This document shows, one piece after another, positions 35,052 to 44,203 of a DNA stretch of 64,000 nt. The position numbers were made by a program, and so were the translations under genes. Origin of the DNA: Pseudomonas fluorescens (GTDB lineage Bacteria > Pseudomonadota > Gammaproteobacteria > Pseudomonadales > Pseudomonadaceae); contig NZ_LACH01000046.1 in the NCBI RefSeq assembly GCF_000968015.1, positions 1 to 64,000 of the forward strand, in the 5' to 3' direction. Below the pieces are notes generated by a model. It saw nothing but the letters and a program-made list of their open reading frames with translations, was not told where the DNA came from and did not search any database. Positions within the stretch are counted from its first letter, which is position 1, and each line of letters opens with the position of its first letter.

Positions 35052-35947
35052 AGGTTCAACAGTAAGTAGTGGTCTACGAGCAGCGCGATAAACAGCAGGA
35101 ACAAGTAGTAAATAGAGTACTTGAACGTGTTGATCGCCGCGTGCGGTCGAGTGCCACGGTACAGCACCACGGCCCATTGCAGAAACCTCGCGCCCAGTCC
35201 CAGCGCGCAAATCAGGTAGAGCATGCCGCTCATGTGGATCACGTACGGCATCAGGCTCACGGCCAGCAGCGCAAAGGTATAAAGCAGGATGTGGACCTTG
35301 GTGTAGTGCTCGCCATGGGTCACCGGCAGCATCGGGATGTCGGCCTTGGCGTATTCCTCTTTGCGGTGAATGGCCAGCGCCCAGAAGTGCGGCGGGGTCC
35401 AGGCGAAGATGATCAACACCAACAGCAAGGGTTCGGCGCTGACATGCCCAGTGGCGGCGGTCCAGCCGAGCAGTGGCGGGGCGGCGCCGGCCAGTCCGCC
35501 GATGACGATGTTTTGCGGCGTCGCGCGTTTCAGGAAACCGGTGTAGACCACCGCATAGCCGAGCAGCGAGGCCAGGGTCAGCCAGGCCGTCAGTGGATTG
35601 GTGAAGGCCAGCAGTACGGCTTGCCCAAGCACCGCCAATACCAAGGCAAACGTCAGCGCGGCCGCTGGCGACACCCGGCCTTCGGCCAAGGGACGTTTGT
35701 GTGTGCGGGCCATGACCGCATCGATGCGTCGGTCCACCACATGATTGACGGCTGCCGCACCACCGGCACACAAGGCAATCCCCAGATTGCCGAACACCAA
35801 CACCGTCCACGGCACCCCGGCGCGGGTCGCGAGGAACATCCCCACCAGCGAGGTGATGAGCATCAGCACCACCACTTTCGGCTTGGTCAGCTCCAGGTAG
35901 TCACGCCAGATCGCTTGACTGTGACGTGCGCCGATCAGAGTCGCCAT
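35048..35947 (-). CDS. ctaB: protoheme IX farnesyltransferase (heme O synthase)
   Basis: The 299-residue UbiA-family protein has about eight to nine membrane helices. The prenyl-diphosphate-binding motif NHVVDRRIDAVMARTHKRPL and the second Asp-rich loop are present. It farnesylates heme B to heme O, the first step to heme A. It overlaps the ctaA stop region by 13 bases upstream and the sco start by four bases downstream. The same family is also called CyoE. Confidence 0.94.
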   Translation of the reverse strand: MATLIGARHSQAIWRDYLELTKPKVVVLMLITSLVGMFLATRAGVPWTVLVFGNLGIALCAGGAAAVNHVVDRRIDAVMARTHKRPLAEGRVSPAAALTFALVLAVLGQAVLLAFTNPLTAWLTLASLLGYAVVYTGFLKRATPQNIVIGGLAGAAPPLLGWTAATGHVSAEPLLLVLIIFAWTPPHFWALAIHRKEEYAKADIPMLPVTHGEHYTKVHILLYTFALLAVSLMPYVIHMSGMLYLICALGLGARFLQWAVVLYRGTRPHAAINTFKYSIYYLFLLFIALLVDHYLLLNL

Positions 35948-37014
35948 GGCATCTCTCCTTTTATTGTTATGGGCCCGGCTGAGTGTTTGCGCGGGCTGAA
36001 CCGCCAGCGCGCAGGGGGGTGTTGCTTGACCCGAACCAGACTGGTTCGCGCGTGATAATTGACCAGCACCATCGTCAGCAACAGTGCCGCGCCGCCCGCG
36101 TTATGCGCGACGGCCACTGGCAGTGGCAGGTGAAACAGCACATTGCTGATGCCGAGGGTGATTTGTGCGGCGAGTGCGATCAGCACCAGCCCGGCCAAGC
36201 GAGTCATGCCGACCACCTTCAGTTGCCACGCCAACCCGATCAGCACCAGCGTCACTAACAATGCGCCGATGCGGTGAGTCACATGAATCGCGGTGCGAGC
36301 ATCACTGTCCAGTTGCCCGCCGAGGTAATTGGGGCCGATGTGTTGGGTCAGGTGAAAGCCGTTGGCGAAGTCCGCGGGCGGCAGCCATTGCCCATGACAG
36401 GTCGGGAAATCGATACAGGCCACCGCTGCGTAGTTGGAACTGACCCAGCCACCCAAGGCTATTTGCAGGATCACCAGCAGCAACCCGGCGGTCGCCCAGT
36501 ACTGCAAACGCCGGGGCACGGTCAGCGCCGGCAACACGCCAGACAATCGCAAGGTCAGCAAAAACAGCAGGCTCAACGTCGCAAAACCACCGAGTAAATG
36601 CCCGGTGACCACTTGCGGCCAGAGCTTGAGCGTCACCGTCCACATACCGAACGCCGCCTGGGCGAACACCACGGCCAGCAGGAACAACGGCAACTTCACC
36701 GGTTGCCCCGGATGACGACGATGGACCCAGGCGCGCCCCGCCAGCACCGAGATTAGCAGCCCCAGCGTGCCGGCGAAGTAGCGGTGAACCATCTCGTTCC
36801 AGCCCTTATGCGCTTCGACGGGCGCGTCGGGAAAATGCAGTTCGGCATGGGCCAATTGAACTTCGCTTTTCGGCACGCTGATAAAGCCATAGCAACCCGG
36901 CCAGTCCGGACAGCCGAGCCCGGCGTGGGTCAGGCGGGTGTAGGCGCCGAGCAACACCACAATCAGTGCCAGCAAGGTGGCAAACAACGCGAGGCGAAAT
37001 CCAGGTTTGGCCAT
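35935..37014 (-). CDS. ctaA: heme A synthase (COX15/CtaA)
   Basis: The 359-residue protein has eight membrane helices and the COX15 pattern with YTRLTHAGLGCPDWPGCYGF near the start and paired histidines (MVHRYFAGTLG, VVTGHLLGG, HLTQHIGP, HVTHRIGA). It oxidises heme O to heme A. Its neighbours ctaB and the SURF1 gene belong to the same pathway. The ATG at 37014 lies 11 bases after the preceding gene. Confidence 0.94.
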   Translation of the reverse strand: MAKPGFRLALFATLLALIVVLLGAYTRLTHAGLGCPDWPGCYGFISVPKSEVQLAHAELHFPDAPVEAHKGWNEMVHRYFAGTLGLLISVLAGRAWVHRRHPGQPVKLPLFLLAVVFAQAAFGMWTVTLKLWPQVVTGHLLGGFATLSLLFLLTLRLSGVLPALTVPRRLQYWATAGLLLVILQIALGGWVSSNYAAVACIDFPTCHGQWLPPADFANGFHLTQHIGPNYLGGQLDSDARTAIHVTHRIGALLVTLVLIGLAWQLKVVGMTRLAGLVLIALAAQITLGISNVLFHLPLPVAVAHNAGGAALLLTMVLVNYHARTSLVRVKQHPPARWRFSPRKHSAGPITIKGEMPWRL

Positions 37015-37024
37015 GACGATGCCC

Positions 37025-37618
37025 TTATCCGATGTTCGACAGTTTCAGCAAATGGCGCAGGTCGTTGAGCAGATCCTTACCCTTCACCGTCGGGTCGTAG
37101 CGCAGCACCAGATTGCCGTGAGGATCGATGATCCACAGCTGCGGCACAGCCTTGTCGCCGGCAGTTTTCTGGAAGTCAGTCAGGCTCAGTGGATAGCGCT
37201 GCAATTGAGGATACTCGCGCGTCAGCTTGGCGTCGTATTCGCTGCTCAGCGGTTGTGCCACGGCCAAGGCATGACTGGCGCGCCCGGCATCACGGCCAAG
37301 ACCGATCTGGATCTGCCGCGCCAGGTACACCAGTTGCTGGCAGTCCACCGAGCAATCCTTGGGCGCGGTCACCAGTATCTGCCAACGATCCTCCTGCGCC
37401 TGCACGCCGAGGTCGGCGCGGGTCTGGCCGTTGCCGATCAGTTCGCCGTGATAGCTGCGACCTTCCGGCACCCAGAACTGCAATTTGTACATGCCGGTGG
37501 CGAGGATCATCGGACCGATCACCCCGAGCAGGATCAGCAGCAACTGCAAGCGACCTTTACGCCGACTCGCCGGCGTTTTCGCCTCAGACATGCTGGGTGG
37601 ATTCATGGCCGCTCCCAT
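37025..37618 (-). CDS. membrane-anchored hypothetical protein of the cox assembly operon
   Basis: The ATG at 37618 has AAAGGAGAAACACC upstream (197 residues); ATG 37606 is also possible. One membrane helix (about 30-48) is followed by a periplasmic domain with a cysteine pair CSVDC and a C-terminal DPHGNLVLRYDP segment that looks thioredoxin-like. This type of protein occurs between SURF1 and ctaA in many Pseudomonas, and it could help copper or heme delivery. Its start lies inside the end of the SURF1 gene, which suggests coupled translation. Exact function unknown. Confidence 0.82.
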   Translation of the reverse strand: MGAAMNPPSMSEAKTPASRRKGRLQLLLILLGVIGPMILATGMYKLQFWVPEGRSYHGELIGNGQTRADLGVQAQEDRWQILVTAPKDCSVDCQQLVYLARQIQIGLGRDAGRASHALAVAQPLSSEYDAKLTREYPQLQRYPLSLTDFQKTAGDKAVPQLWIIDPHGNLVLRYDPTVKGKDLLNDLRHLLKLSNIG

Positions 37619-38324
37619 GGTGTTTCTCCTTTGCGTTGTGCCAGCCGAGATAGAGATAGAGGCCGAACAGAGCGATCGACATGGCGAACCACTGCACGGC
37701 ATAAGCCAGGTGTTTTTCCGGTCCCATGGCGACTACCGGCCAGTCAGCCTGGTAAGTCGCGGGGCCACTTTCTGCGCGTAATTCGTAGGCAAAACCTTCG
37801 CGATCCAGCGCCGTCCAGAGCCTGGCCGGTTCGACCGCGGTGATCAGTTGTGGCCAGGTCGTGGTGTTCGGGTCGGCGTGCAACTGGAAGGTGGCGCCGG
37901 GGGAGACGTAAACCCAGGCATCAAGACTCAAGGCCTGAGTCGGTGTGGTGAATTGCGGTGGGATGCGGCGATCCGGCCATGGCAGCCAGCCGCGATTGAC
38001 CAGCAGCCAGAGGCCGGTCACCTGATCCTGAAACGGTTGCAGCAGTTCGACGCCAACCTTGCCGCCACGCTGACGGTTATCCAGCAACAGGCTGTGTGCG
38101 GCATCGAACTGGCCGTGCAGGCGAACGCGGCGGAAGGCCGGATCTGCGGTGTGTTGCAGCTCGGTGCTGGCCATCGGTTCGGCGGCACGGCGTTCGGTGT
38201 AGCTTTGCAGCAGCGCACTTTTCTCTGCGCCCCGGCTCAATTGCCAGAACCCGAGTGACACCAGCATGGGCAACAACACCGCGACCACCAGGGTCGGCAC
38301 GATGCCCGGCCGGAAACGCTTCAT
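37584..38324 (-). CDS. SURF1 family cytochrome oxidase assembly protein
   Basis: The ATG at 38324 (MKRFRPGIVPTLVVAVLLPML) gives 246 residues; the frame continues upstream without support. Two membrane helices, near the N- and C-termini, bracket a periplasmic domain with LGFWQLSRGAEK, LLVNRGWLPWPD and the final YAVQWFAMSIALFGLYLYLGW, which are SURF1 signatures. SURF1 assists heme A insertion into subunit I. It overlaps the following gene by about 35 bases. Confidence 0.92.
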   Translation of the reverse strand: MKRFRPGIVPTLVVAVLLPMLVSLGFWQLSRGAEKSALLQSYTERRAAEPMASTELQHTADPAFRRVRLHGQFDAAHSLLLDNRQRGGKVGVELLQPFQDQVTGLWLLVNRGWLPWPDRRIPPQFTTPTQALSLDAWVYVSPGATFQLHADPNTTTWPQLITAVEPARLWTALDREGFAYELRAESGPATYQADWPVVAMGPEKHLAYAVQWFAMSIALFGLYLYLGWHNAKEKHHGSGHESTQHV

Positions 38325-38394
38325 GGCGTCGCCAGAAAGTCGGTAGTCGCGATAGCTATACTCAAGTGCATCGCCTTTCCCCCGGAGTCTCACC

Positions 38395-38598
38395 ATGCTC
38401 AAAGCAGCCATCGTCCTGATGCTGATTGCCACGGTTGTCAGCCTGTTCAGCGGCCTGTTTTTTTTGGTCAAGGACGACAGCAGCTCGAACCGCCTCGTCA
38501 TTGCCTTGAGTGTTCGTGTCGCGCTGGCCGCCATCACCGTCGGCTTGATTGCCTGGGGTTTTTTCAGCGGCCAGTTGGTGTCACACGTACCTTGGTAA
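38395..38598 (+). CDS. DUF2909 twin-transmembrane small protein
   Basis: This 67-residue protein has two membrane helices (about 3-25 and 40-60) separated by KDDSSSNRLV. This is the DUF2909 pattern. It is transcribed against the surrounding oxidase genes: its start is 71 bases from the divergent SURF1 start and its stop is 3 bases from the convergent coxC stop. This nested placement is the rule in Pseudomonas. Its role is unknown, possibly oxidase assembly. Confidence 0.87.
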   Translation: MLKAAIVLMLIATVVSLFSGLFFLVKDDSSSNRLVIALSVRVALAAITVGLIAWGFFSGQLVSHVPW

Positions 38599-38601
38599 GC
38601 C

Positions 38602-39489
38602 TCAGAGCACGTAGACGAAAACGAAAAGCCCGATCCACACCACGTCCACGAAGTGCCAGTACCAACTCGCCGCTTCAAACGCGAACTGGTGGTCGGCGTC
38701 GAAGTGCCCGCGCATGATCCGCATCAACATCACAAACAGGATGATGGTGCCGATGGTCACGTGGGCGCCGTGGAAGCCGGTGAGCATGAAGAAGGTCGCG
38801 CCGTAGATACCCGAACCGAGCGTCAGGCCCAGTTCGTGGTAGGCATGTATGTATTCTTCGGCCTGAAAACTGAGGAACGCGCAGCCCAATAACACGGTGA
38901 GCGCCAGCCAGATTTTCAGCGCGCCGCGATGGCCCTTTTTCAAGGCGTGGTGAGCGATGGTCACGGTGACGCTGGAACTCACCAGCAGAACGGTATTGAG
39001 CAGCGGCAGGCCCCAAGGGCTGATGACTTCCTTGGGTGGCGGGAAGAGTTTCGGGTCAGGGGTATGCAGCAATGGCCACGCAAACTGGAAATTCGGCCAC
39101 AGCATATGAGCGATGCCTTTGGCCCCTTCACCCCCGAGCGCCGGGCCGGAAATGTTTCTCACATAAAACAGCGCGCCGAAGAACGCGATGAAGAACATCA
39201 CCTCCGAGAAGATGAACCAGCTCATGCCCCAACGGAACGAGCGATCCATCTGTGCGCTGTACAGCCCCTGGCGGCTTTCCTTGATCACCGTACCGAACCA
39301 GCCGAACAGCATGTAGGCCACCAGCAAGCCACCGACGAAAAAGATCAGCGGACCGTGGGACTCCGGCCGCGCCGCCTTCAGGTCGTTGAACCAGGTGGCT
39401 AGGCCGAACACGGTGACGAACATACCGACCGTGGCAATGATCGGCCATTTGCTTTGGGCCGGTACGTAATAGTGTTCATGAGTTGCCAT
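38602..39489 (-). CDS. coxC: cytochrome c oxidase subunit III (aa3 type)
   Basis: The 295-residue protein has seven membrane helices and the subunit III signatures FSEVMFFIAFFGALF, QAEEYIHAYHELG, GFHGAHVTIGT and EAASWYWHFVDVVWI, the last two with conserved His and Glu residues. It stabilises the proton-pumping oxidase. It is transcribed in the order coxB-coxA-ctaG-coxC. The ATG has AAGGAGAACAATAA upstream. Confidence 0.95.
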   Translation of the reverse strand: MATHEHYYVPAQSKWPIIATVGMFVTVFGLATWFNDLKAARPESHGPLIFFVGGLLVAYMLFGWFGTVIKESRQGLYSAQMDRSFRWGMSWFIFSEVMFFIAFFGALFYVRNISGPALGGEGAKGIAHMLWPNFQFAWPLLHTPDPKLFPPPKEVISPWGLPLLNTVLLVSSSVTVTIAHHALKKGHRGALKIWLALTVLLGCAFLSFQAEEYIHAYHELGLTLGSGIYGATFFMLTGFHGAHVTIGTIILFVMLMRIMRGHFDADHQFAFEAASWYWHFVDVVWIGLFVFVYVL

Positions 39490-39514
39490 TTATTGTTCTC
39501 CTTATCGGGCACGC

Positions 39515-40066
39515 TCAGCCGCCAGTATTTACAGCCACCGGTGGATGTCGGGCGGTGATATCGAACAGCGTGTAGGACAGCGTCAGGTGCTTCACATCCT
39601 TGGGCATGTCACGGTCAACGATGAAACGTACCGGCATCTCGATCCGTTGACCGGGCTGCAGCACTTGCTGGGTAAAGCAGAAACATTCGGTCTTGTGGAA
39701 GTACGCTGCCGCGGCGCTGGGCGCGATGCTCGGAACCGCCTGGGCGCTCATCGGGCGATCGGTCGGGTTATGGGCGATGAAGATCATCTCGTTCACCGCC
39801 CCCGGGTTCGCCACCAGTTCATCGCCCTTGGGGTAGAAGTCCCAGGACATGTCGGCGGAATTGGTCGACAGAAACTGCACGCGGACCTGCCGCGATGTGT
39901 CGACCGTTTGTTCGCCCTCGTACTGCCCGCCGGTCTTGCCGTTGATGCCGAACGCCTTGCACATCACGTCGTAGATCGGCACCAGGGCAAACCCGAAGAC
40001 AAACATCGCTACCACCACCAGCAGCAGGCGCGTGACCAGTTTCTTCAACGAAATAGAGTCAGCCAT
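39515..40066 (-). CDS. ctaG: CtaG/COX11 copper chaperone
   Basis: The ATG at 40066 (MADSISLKKLVTRLLLV) gives 183 residues with one N-terminal membrane helix and the COX11 domain. The copper-binding motif FCFTQ (ECFCFTQQVLQPGQ) is intact, as are YDVMCKAFGINGKTGG and VNTGG-like ends. It inserts CuB into subunit I. A REP doublet separates it from coxA upstream in the same operon. Confidence 0.94.
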   Translation of the reverse strand: MADSISLKKLVTRLLLVVVAMFVFGFALVPIYDVMCKAFGINGKTGGQYEGEQTVDTSRQVRVQFLSTNSADMSWDFYPKGDELVANPGAVNEMIFIAHNPTDRPMSAQAVPSIAPSAAAAYFHKTECFCFTQQVLQPGQRIEMPVRFIVDRDMPKDVKHLTLSYTLFDITARHPPVAVNTGG

Positions 40067-40091
40067 GACGTCCAACCTCCGCCGAGTACCC

Positions 40092-40224
40092 TGTGGCGAG
40101 GGGATTTATCCCCGTTGGGTCGCGAAGCGCCCCCAAAACCTGCAACTGCGGTGTGTCAGGCACACTGCGTGATTTGGTTTTACGACTGCTTCGCAGCCGA
40201 ACGGGGATAAATCCCCTCGCCACA
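40092..40224. repeat. REP doublet (type A) inside the cox operon
   Basis: Inverted arms TGTGGCGAGGGGATTTATCC flank a spacer with GCTGCGAAGC-like parts. It lies between coxA and ctaG, two genes in the same direction and the same pathway. It may lower read-through or stabilise the coxBA mRNA. Confidence 0.87.
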
Positions 40225-40255
40225 AAGGTTCCACCAGTTCCAAAGGCAAGGCTGT

Positions 40256-41848
40256 TCATTTCACTTCCGGCGGCGTGGTGAAGGTGTGATAAGGCGCCGG
40301 TGACGGGATGCTCCATTCCAGGCCTTCGGCCCCATCCCACGGTTTGGCCGGTGCTGGCGGGCCACCACGGATGGTCTTGATCACGATGAACAGGAAGAAG
40401 ATCTGCGTGGCGCCGAACATGAACGCGCCGATCGACGACACCATGTTGAAGTCGGCGAATTGCAGGTTGTAGTCGGGAATCCGCCGCGGCATGCCCGCCA
40501 GCCCCACGAAGTGCATCGGGAAGAACGCCATGTTCATGCCGATGAACGAGAGCCAGAAGTGCAGCTTGCCCAGGGTTTCGTCGTACATGTGGCCGGTCCA
40601 TTTCGGCAGCCAGAAGTAGGCCGAGGCGAAGATCCCGAAGATCGCGCCCGGTACCAGTACGTAGTGGAAGTGCGCGACCACAAAGTAGGTGTCCTGGTAC
40701 TGGAAGTCCGCCGGGGCGATGGCCAGCATCAACCCGGAGAACCCGCCGATGGAGAACAGGATCACGAATGCCACCGCAAACAGCATCGGTGTCTCGAAGG
40801 TCAGCGAGCCTTGCCACATGGTGCTGGCCCAGTTGAACACCTTCACGCCTGTCGGCACCGCGATCAGCAGTGTGGCGTACATGAAGAACAACTCGCCCAC
40901 CAACGGAATGCCGACCACGAACATGTGGTGCGCCCAGACGATGAACGACAGGAACGCGATACTCGCCGTCGCATAGACCATCGAGGTGTAGCCAAACAGC
41001 GGCTTGCGCGAAAAGGCCGGAATGATCGAGCTGACGGCACCGAAGGCCGGCAGGATCATGATGTACACCTCGGGGTGACCGAAGAACCAGAACACGTGCT
41101 GGAACAACACCGGGTCACCGCCACCGGCGGCACTGAAGAAGCTGGTGCCGAAGTGGATGTCCATCAGCATCATCGTCACGCAGCCGGCCAGTACCGGCAT
41201 CACCGCGATCAGCAGGAACGCGGTAATCAGCCAGGTCCAGACGAACAGCGGCATTTTCATCAGCGTCATGCCGGGGGCGCGCAGGTTGAGGATGGTGGCG
41301 ATCACGTTGATCGCGCCCATGATCGAACTGATCCCCATCAAGTGGATGGCGAAGATGAAGAAGGTCACGCTTTCCGGTGCGTAGGTCGTCGACAGCGGGG
41401 CGTAAAACGTCCATCCGAAGTTCGGTCCACCACCCGGAGTGAACAGGGTCGATACCAGCAGGATGAACGCCGCCGGCAACAGCCAGAAGCTGAAGTTGTT
41501 CATCCGTGGCAGGGCCATGTCCGGAGCGCCGATCATCAACGGGATCATCCAGTTGGCGAGGCCGACGAAGGCCGGCATCACCGCACCGAAGACCATCACC
41601 AGACCGTGCATGGTGGTCATCTGGTTGAAGAACTCCGGCTGGACGATTTGCAGTCCCGGCTGGAACAACTCGGCGCGAATCACCATCGCAAACGAGCCGC
41701 CGAGCAAGAACATGGAGAACGCGAACCACAGGTACAGCGTGCCGATATCCTTGTGGTTGGTGGTCAGCACCCAGCGCATCAGGCCTTTGGCGGGGCCGTG
41801 GGCGTGGGCGGTGCCGGTATGAACATGGTCATCGACGACAGCAGTCAT
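40256..41848 (-). CDS. coxA: cytochrome c oxidase subunit I (aa3 type)
   Basis: The 530-residue protein has twelve membrane helices. Heme and CuB ligands are visible: TMHGLVMVFG (heme a), WFFGHPEVYI with the cross-linked His-Tyr pair, AHHMFVVGI and VVAHFHYVLV (two heme histidines). KDIGTLYLWF marks the start of the core. It reduces oxygen to water and pumps protons. It follows coxB by 82 bases and precedes a REP and ctaG. Confidence 0.96.
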   Translation of the reverse strand: MTAVVDDHVHTGTAHAHGPAKGLMRWVLTTNHKDIGTLYLWFAFSMFLLGGSFAMVIRAELFQPGLQIVQPEFFNQMTTMHGLVMVFGAVMPAFVGLANWMIPLMIGAPDMALPRMNNFSFWLLPAAFILLVSTLFTPGGGPNFGWTFYAPLSTTYAPESVTFFIFAIHLMGISSIMGAINVIATILNLRAPGMTLMKMPLFVWTWLITAFLLIAVMPVLAGCVTMMLMDIHFGTSFFSAAGGGDPVLFQHVFWFFGHPEVYIMILPAFGAVSSIIPAFSRKPLFGYTSMVYATASIAFLSFIVWAHHMFVVGIPLVGELFFMYATLLIAVPTGVKVFNWASTMWQGSLTFETPMLFAVAFVILFSIGGFSGLMLAIAPADFQYQDTYFVVAHFHYVLVPGAIFGIFASAYFWLPKWTGHMYDETLGKLHFWLSFIGMNMAFFPMHFVGLAGMPRRIPDYNLQFADFNMVSSIGAFMFGATQIFFLFIVIKTIRGGPPAPAKPWDGAEGLEWSIPSPAPYHTFTTPPEVK

Positions 41849-41930
41849 GTCCTGTCTCCTGCAAACAGATGGGCTGGGCAGGCCGGGGCGCGATGCCCCG
41901 ACTGGTTCCTTACGTGCGCAATAGACCGGG

Positions 41931-43058
41931 TCATTTGCTTTCCGCCTGTTTCAGCTCCAGCACTTCTTTAGGGGTGACCATGTCGCCCTTGTTGTTGCCC
42001 CAGGCGTTACGTTCGTAGGTCACGACCGCTGCGATATCGACTTCCGAAAGCTGCTTGCCGAACGCCGCCATGGCGGTGCCGGGCTTGCCGTGGAAGACAA
42101 TGCTCAGGTGACCTTCTTTCGGGCCGGTAGCGATTTTCGAGCCCTTGAGTGCCGGGAACATCGGCGGCAGACCCTGACCTTCGGCCTGGTGACAGGCGAC
42201 GCAGGTGGTGTGATAGATCTTGTCGCCGCGCTCTTTAAGCTCGTCGAGGGTCCATTCCTTGCTGGTCAGCTCTTTGAGCTGCAGGGCTTCAGCCTTGCGC
42301 TCGGCCAGCCATTTTTCGTAATCGGCCTTTTCCTTGACCTCGACCACGATCGGCATGAAGCCATGGTCCTTGCCGCACAATTCGGCGCATTGACCGCGGT
42401 AGAGGCCGGGCTTGTCGACGCGGGTCCAGGCTTCGTTGACGAACCCCGGAATCGCATCGCGCTTGACCGCAAAGGCCGGCACCCACCAGGAATGGATGAC
42501 GTCGGCGGAAGTCACCAGGAAGCGCACCTTGGCGCCGATCGGCAGCACCAAAGGCTTATCGACCTCAAGCAAGTAGTGCTCGCCCTTGGCTTCCTTGTTG
42601 TGGATCTGATCGGCGGGCGTGGTCAGGTTGCTGAAGAACTCAACGTCCTGGCCCAGGTATTTGTAGTGCCACTTCCACTGATAGCCGGTGACCTGGATAT
42701 CAATATCCGGCTCACTGGCGTCGTACATCTTGATCAGGGTTGCGGTCGCGGGAACCGCCATGGCCACCAGGATCAGGAAGGGCACGATGGTCCAGAGGAT
42801 TTCAACGGTGGTGCTTTCATGAAATTTTGCGGCCACCTGCCCGGTCGAGCGGCGGTGGAGAATCATCGACCAGAACATGGCGCCGAAGACGATGATGCCG
42901 ATCACTACACAGATCCAGAAAATGGTCATGTGCAGGTCAAATACTGCGTGACTGATTTCAGTCGCTCCAGGCGCCATATTCACAGTCCAGGCCGCTTGTG
43001 CCTGACTGAAAATCGACCACAACAGGAGGCCCATCCAGACATGTGGATGTCGCATCAT
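41931..43058 (-). CDS. coxB: cytochrome c oxidase subunit II with fused cytochrome c domain
   Basis: The 375-residue protein has a signal peptide (ending SQAQA), two membrane helices and a CuA domain with CAELCGKDHGFM and HSWWVPAF ligands. A C-terminal cytochrome c domain (about 275-360) carries CVACH, which makes it a caa3-like subunit. It accepts electrons from soluble cytochromes such as c4 and c5. The ATG at 43058 has AAGGGGAA upstream; ATG 43055 is the next codon. It is the first gene of the oxidase operon. Confidence 0.95.
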   Translation of the reverse strand: MMRHPHVWMGLLLWSIFSQAQAAWTVNMAPGATEISHAVFDLHMTIFWICVVIGIIVFGAMFWSMILHRRSTGQVAAKFHESTTVEILWTIVPFLILVAMAVPATATLIKMYDASEPDIDIQVTGYQWKWHYKYLGQDVEFFSNLTTPADQIHNKEAKGEHYLLEVDKPLVLPIGAKVRFLVTSADVIHSWWVPAFAVKRDAIPGFVNEAWTRVDKPGLYRGQCAELCGKDHGFMPIVVEVKEKADYEKWLAERKAEALQLKELTSKEWTLDELKERGDKIYHTTCVACHQAEGQGLPPMFPALKGSKIATGPKEGHLSIVFHGKPGTAMAAFGKQLSEVDIAAVVTYERNAWGNNKGDMVTPKEVLELKQAESK

Positions 43059-43429
43059 TGCGGGTTCCCCTTATCGTTCTTGTTATCCCGCCGGCTTTCA
43101 CCTGCGGCAAGGGAGCGGCTTTTTCAGACTACGAACTTGAATCGCCGAGCCTTGCTGCGTGTGCAGTCGGGCGTCATCAGCTAACTCCATTCCCACCCGA
43201 GTATAGACAGCGACTGCCACCTCGCAACGTGATGGCGTAAATCATCTGAAACAGCTGGGACTTGCGTTCCAGGGTACGAATGGAGAAGGATGCAGACGAG
43301 TGATAGCAAACCGATATAACTTCGGTGTCTCAAGGATGAAATATTTATGACAAATGCGTCTTAGCATTTTTTGTACGCCAGCTAAGTTATGTCTTCCCTA
43401 TTTCATTGCCTTTGTTTCCTGGAGTTTTC
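43059..43429. promoter_or_regulatory. 371-bp gap with cox operon promoter region
   Basis: The gap separates divergent coxB and the hypothetical gene at 43430. No gene or repeat was recognised. A small stem AATGC/GCATT followed by six T residues at 43354-43374 resembles a weak terminator or attenuator before the plus-strand gene. The final TTTCCTGGAG is the ribosome site of that gene. Confidence 0.4.
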
Positions 43430-44080
43430 ATGAACACCGCCGCATTGCGCGAGCAGATCCAAAAAGCCCAACAACACGAAGCCGAAACCGGCCTGCTGAC
43501 TCGTCAGCTGGAAACCCAACTGCCACACCTTCACTCCGCCATCCAATTACCGGATGTCGACGCCAACGGCGTGATGACGCGTTTTGTGGCCGCGTATATA
43601 GAGCAAGTGCCGGACCTGCTGGATGCAGCCAATGAAGTCGCCAGGGAAGCGGGTATCGAATCACAGATCAAACCGGTGCTGAAAATCGCCGAGCAGTTCT
43701 TCCTTCAGCCGCCAGCGATCCTGATCGGTCACGTCGGTCTGGACAGCCTGCTGGACGAAGCCTATCTGGCGCATCGCCTGGTCGAAGAGGTCAATGACCT
43801 GTACATCAAGCATTTTGGCCAGCCACTGATCCCCTTGGACATGACTGTTGCCAACCTGATTGCCCACCAATTGATCGGCGAGGAGTTCGCCAATCAATTG
43901 GATGAGGCGGTACATCACGCCGTGGACGAGATGCTCAGTGAAGACAGTTTCGCGCTGGAGTCCGTCGAGGCCTACCGCGAGAAGCTCAACAGCCCGGACA
44001 CCGGCGCTGCATGGAAGCGCTGGCCGTGCCTGTCGCGCCAACTGGGCGTAGGCCTGGAGCTGGATCAGCCAGCCGCTTGA
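43430..44080 (+). CDS. conserved hypothetical protein, mostly helical
   Basis: The ATG at 43430 sits behind CTGGAG and gives 216 residues without signal peptide or membrane helix. The sequence is helix-rich, with an acidic middle (HAVDEMLSEDSFALESVEAYREK). I do not recognise a domain. It probably is a cytoplasmic Pseudomonas-specific protein. A REP separates it from the SulP gene, which is convergent. Confidence 0.75.
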   Translation: MNTAALREQIQKAQQHEAETGLLTRQLETQLPHLHSAIQLPDVDANGVMTRFVAAYIEQVPDLLDAANEVAREAGIESQIKPVLKIAEQFFLQPPAILIGHVGLDSLLDEAYLAHRLVEEVNDLYIKHFGQPLIPLDMTVANLIAHQLIGEEFANQLDEAVHHAVDEMLSEDSFALESVEAYREKLNSPDTGAAWKRWPCLSRQLGVGLELDQPAA

Positions 44081-44103
44081 TCCAACTGAGTAAACCGAAC
44101 ACC

Positions 44104-44193
44104 TGTGGGAGCGAGCCTGCTCGCGATTGCGGTATGTCATTTAACATTTATGTCGACTGATACACTGCCTTCGCGAGCAGGCTCGCTCCCACA
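44104..44193. repeat. REP doublet (type B variant, TGTGGGAGCGAGCCTGCTCG arms)
   Basis: Arms TGTGGGAGCGAGCCTGCTCG plus CGA are perfectly inverted around a 44-base spacer. It lies between two convergent 3' ends. Confidence 0.88.
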
Positions 44194-44203
44194 TTGTTTA
44201 CCT

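Noticed and set aside
34416..35810. 464-residue minus-strand protein
   Set aside because: Only its last 211 residues (from ATG 35051) are the SCO protein; the first part is a frame-shifted shadow of ctaB.
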